Source of the DNA: Helicostylum pulchrum
Lineage: Eukaryota > Mucoromycota > Mucoromycetes > Mucorales > Mucoraceae
Length of the DNA stretch: 64,000 nucleotides
NCBI GenBank assembly: GCA_025677825.1
Contig: JAIXMO010000013.1
Span: forward strand, 496,001-560,000
Direction of reading: 5' to 3'
Position 1 is the first letter of the stretch. Each line of letters opens with the position of its first letter. Position numbers and translations under genes: made by a program. The notes beneath the pieces are model-generated. The model was not told the origin of the DNA and did not search any database. It saw nothing but the letters and a program-made list of their open reading frames with translations. Shown one piece after another: positions 61,391-64,000 of this stretch.

Positions 61391-61693
61391 ATGACTTTAA
61401 ACAAATACTTATTACACTCTCAATTACCTCAACCCATTCGATTCAAGGACGTAGATACCAGCCTTGACCTCTTACAAGACTTTCTTGATAAATATACTCC
61501 ACTTACTAACAAGTTTACTATTGATGATGATAATGTTGGTAGAGGTGTGGTCTGTGCGTTTTTAGATGAAGGACTTGAAGGGGTTATGGTGTATGCTAAA
61601 AAGGACAGAATTAAAGAATTTATGGCTCAAAAAGGATTTCAATGTACTTTGCAAGAATCGAACCTTAAACCACTTATTCAATGTCAAAAATAA
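61391..61693 (+). CDS. Small conserved-looking hypothetical protein, 100 residues
   Basis: A single exon runs from ATG to TAA and encodes MTLNKYLLHSQLPQPIRFKDVDTSLDLLQDFLDKY... with DDDNVGRGVVCAFLDEGLEGVMVYAKKDR in the middle. The mix of hydrophobic and charged residues suggests a small folded cytosolic protein of alpha/beta type. There is no signal peptide or membrane segment. I do not recognise a family. Its stop lies only 9 bp from the stop of ATG16 on the other strand, so the two transcripts probably overlap at their 3' ends. Confidence 0.55.
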   Translation: MTLNKYLLHSQLPQPIRFKDVDTSLDLLQDFLDKYTPLTNKFTIDDDNVGRGVVCAFLDEGLEGVMVYAKKDRIKEFMAQKGFQCTLQESNLKPLIQCQK

Positions 61694-61702
61694 TAAACTT
61701 TT

Positions 61703-64000
<2,298 letters not shown>

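Overview
This window looks like AT-rich nuclear DNA from a filamentous fungus, most likely Mucoromycota and probably Mucorales. Most genes have short introns (about 50-110 nt) with GTAAGT-type donors. Intergenic DNA is full of long A/T runs and T(n)A(n) palindromes. An ATG16 with a metazoan-type WD40 propeller, a Rua1-type regulator and several gene families I associate with Mucorales point the same way. Exon maps were assembled by hand from splice signals and reading phase; a stated length means every junction was checked for phase.

Layout. 0-3.2 kb: the end of an F-box/LRR-like gene, repeats and a Mucorales-type hypothetical gene remnant. 3.2-8.6 kb: tubulin chaperone TBCB, a complex I 9.5 kDa subunit and a Rua1-domain zinc regulator. 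8.6-13.7 kb: gene-poor, with a degenerate unknown gene and the second copy of a roughly 130 bp dispersed repeat. 13.7-20.3 kb: a chromatin/cytoskeleton block of BDF1 (acetyl-lysine reader), EB1 and GCN5 (acetyl-lysine writer). 21.4-33.3 kb: a duplicated array of 4CL-type acyl-CoA ligases and Ulp2-like SUMO proteases, in which two ligases and one protease are intact and the other copies are broken. 33.6-47 kb: a zinc alcohol dehydrogenase, a CDC12-like septin, mitochondrial EF-G2, a cAMP phosphodiesterase beside an RGS protein, and ribosomal protein eS24. 47-59 kb: a transposon-rich accessory region with a frameshifted Tc1/mariner-type transposase, a chimeric Harbinger-derived gene, and remnants of the family seen near position 1.6 kb. 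59-64 kb: an amino-acid permease, a small unknown protein and the 3' part of ATG16.

Points of most interest: (1) an open seven-exon gene (52436-54212) that fuses a cut-down Harbinger transposase to a domain with a PD...ExK nuclease-like signature; (2) the co-duplicated ligase/SUMO-protease array, where one ligase ends in SKL and another does not; (3) odd gene structures, including a GC-AG intron, a 10-nt microexon and an ATG-only exon; (4) many T(n)A(n) palindromes, several inside introns. The window contains ordinary housekeeping genes plus two rearranged accessory regions. I saw no rRNA, convincing tRNA or CRISPR array.
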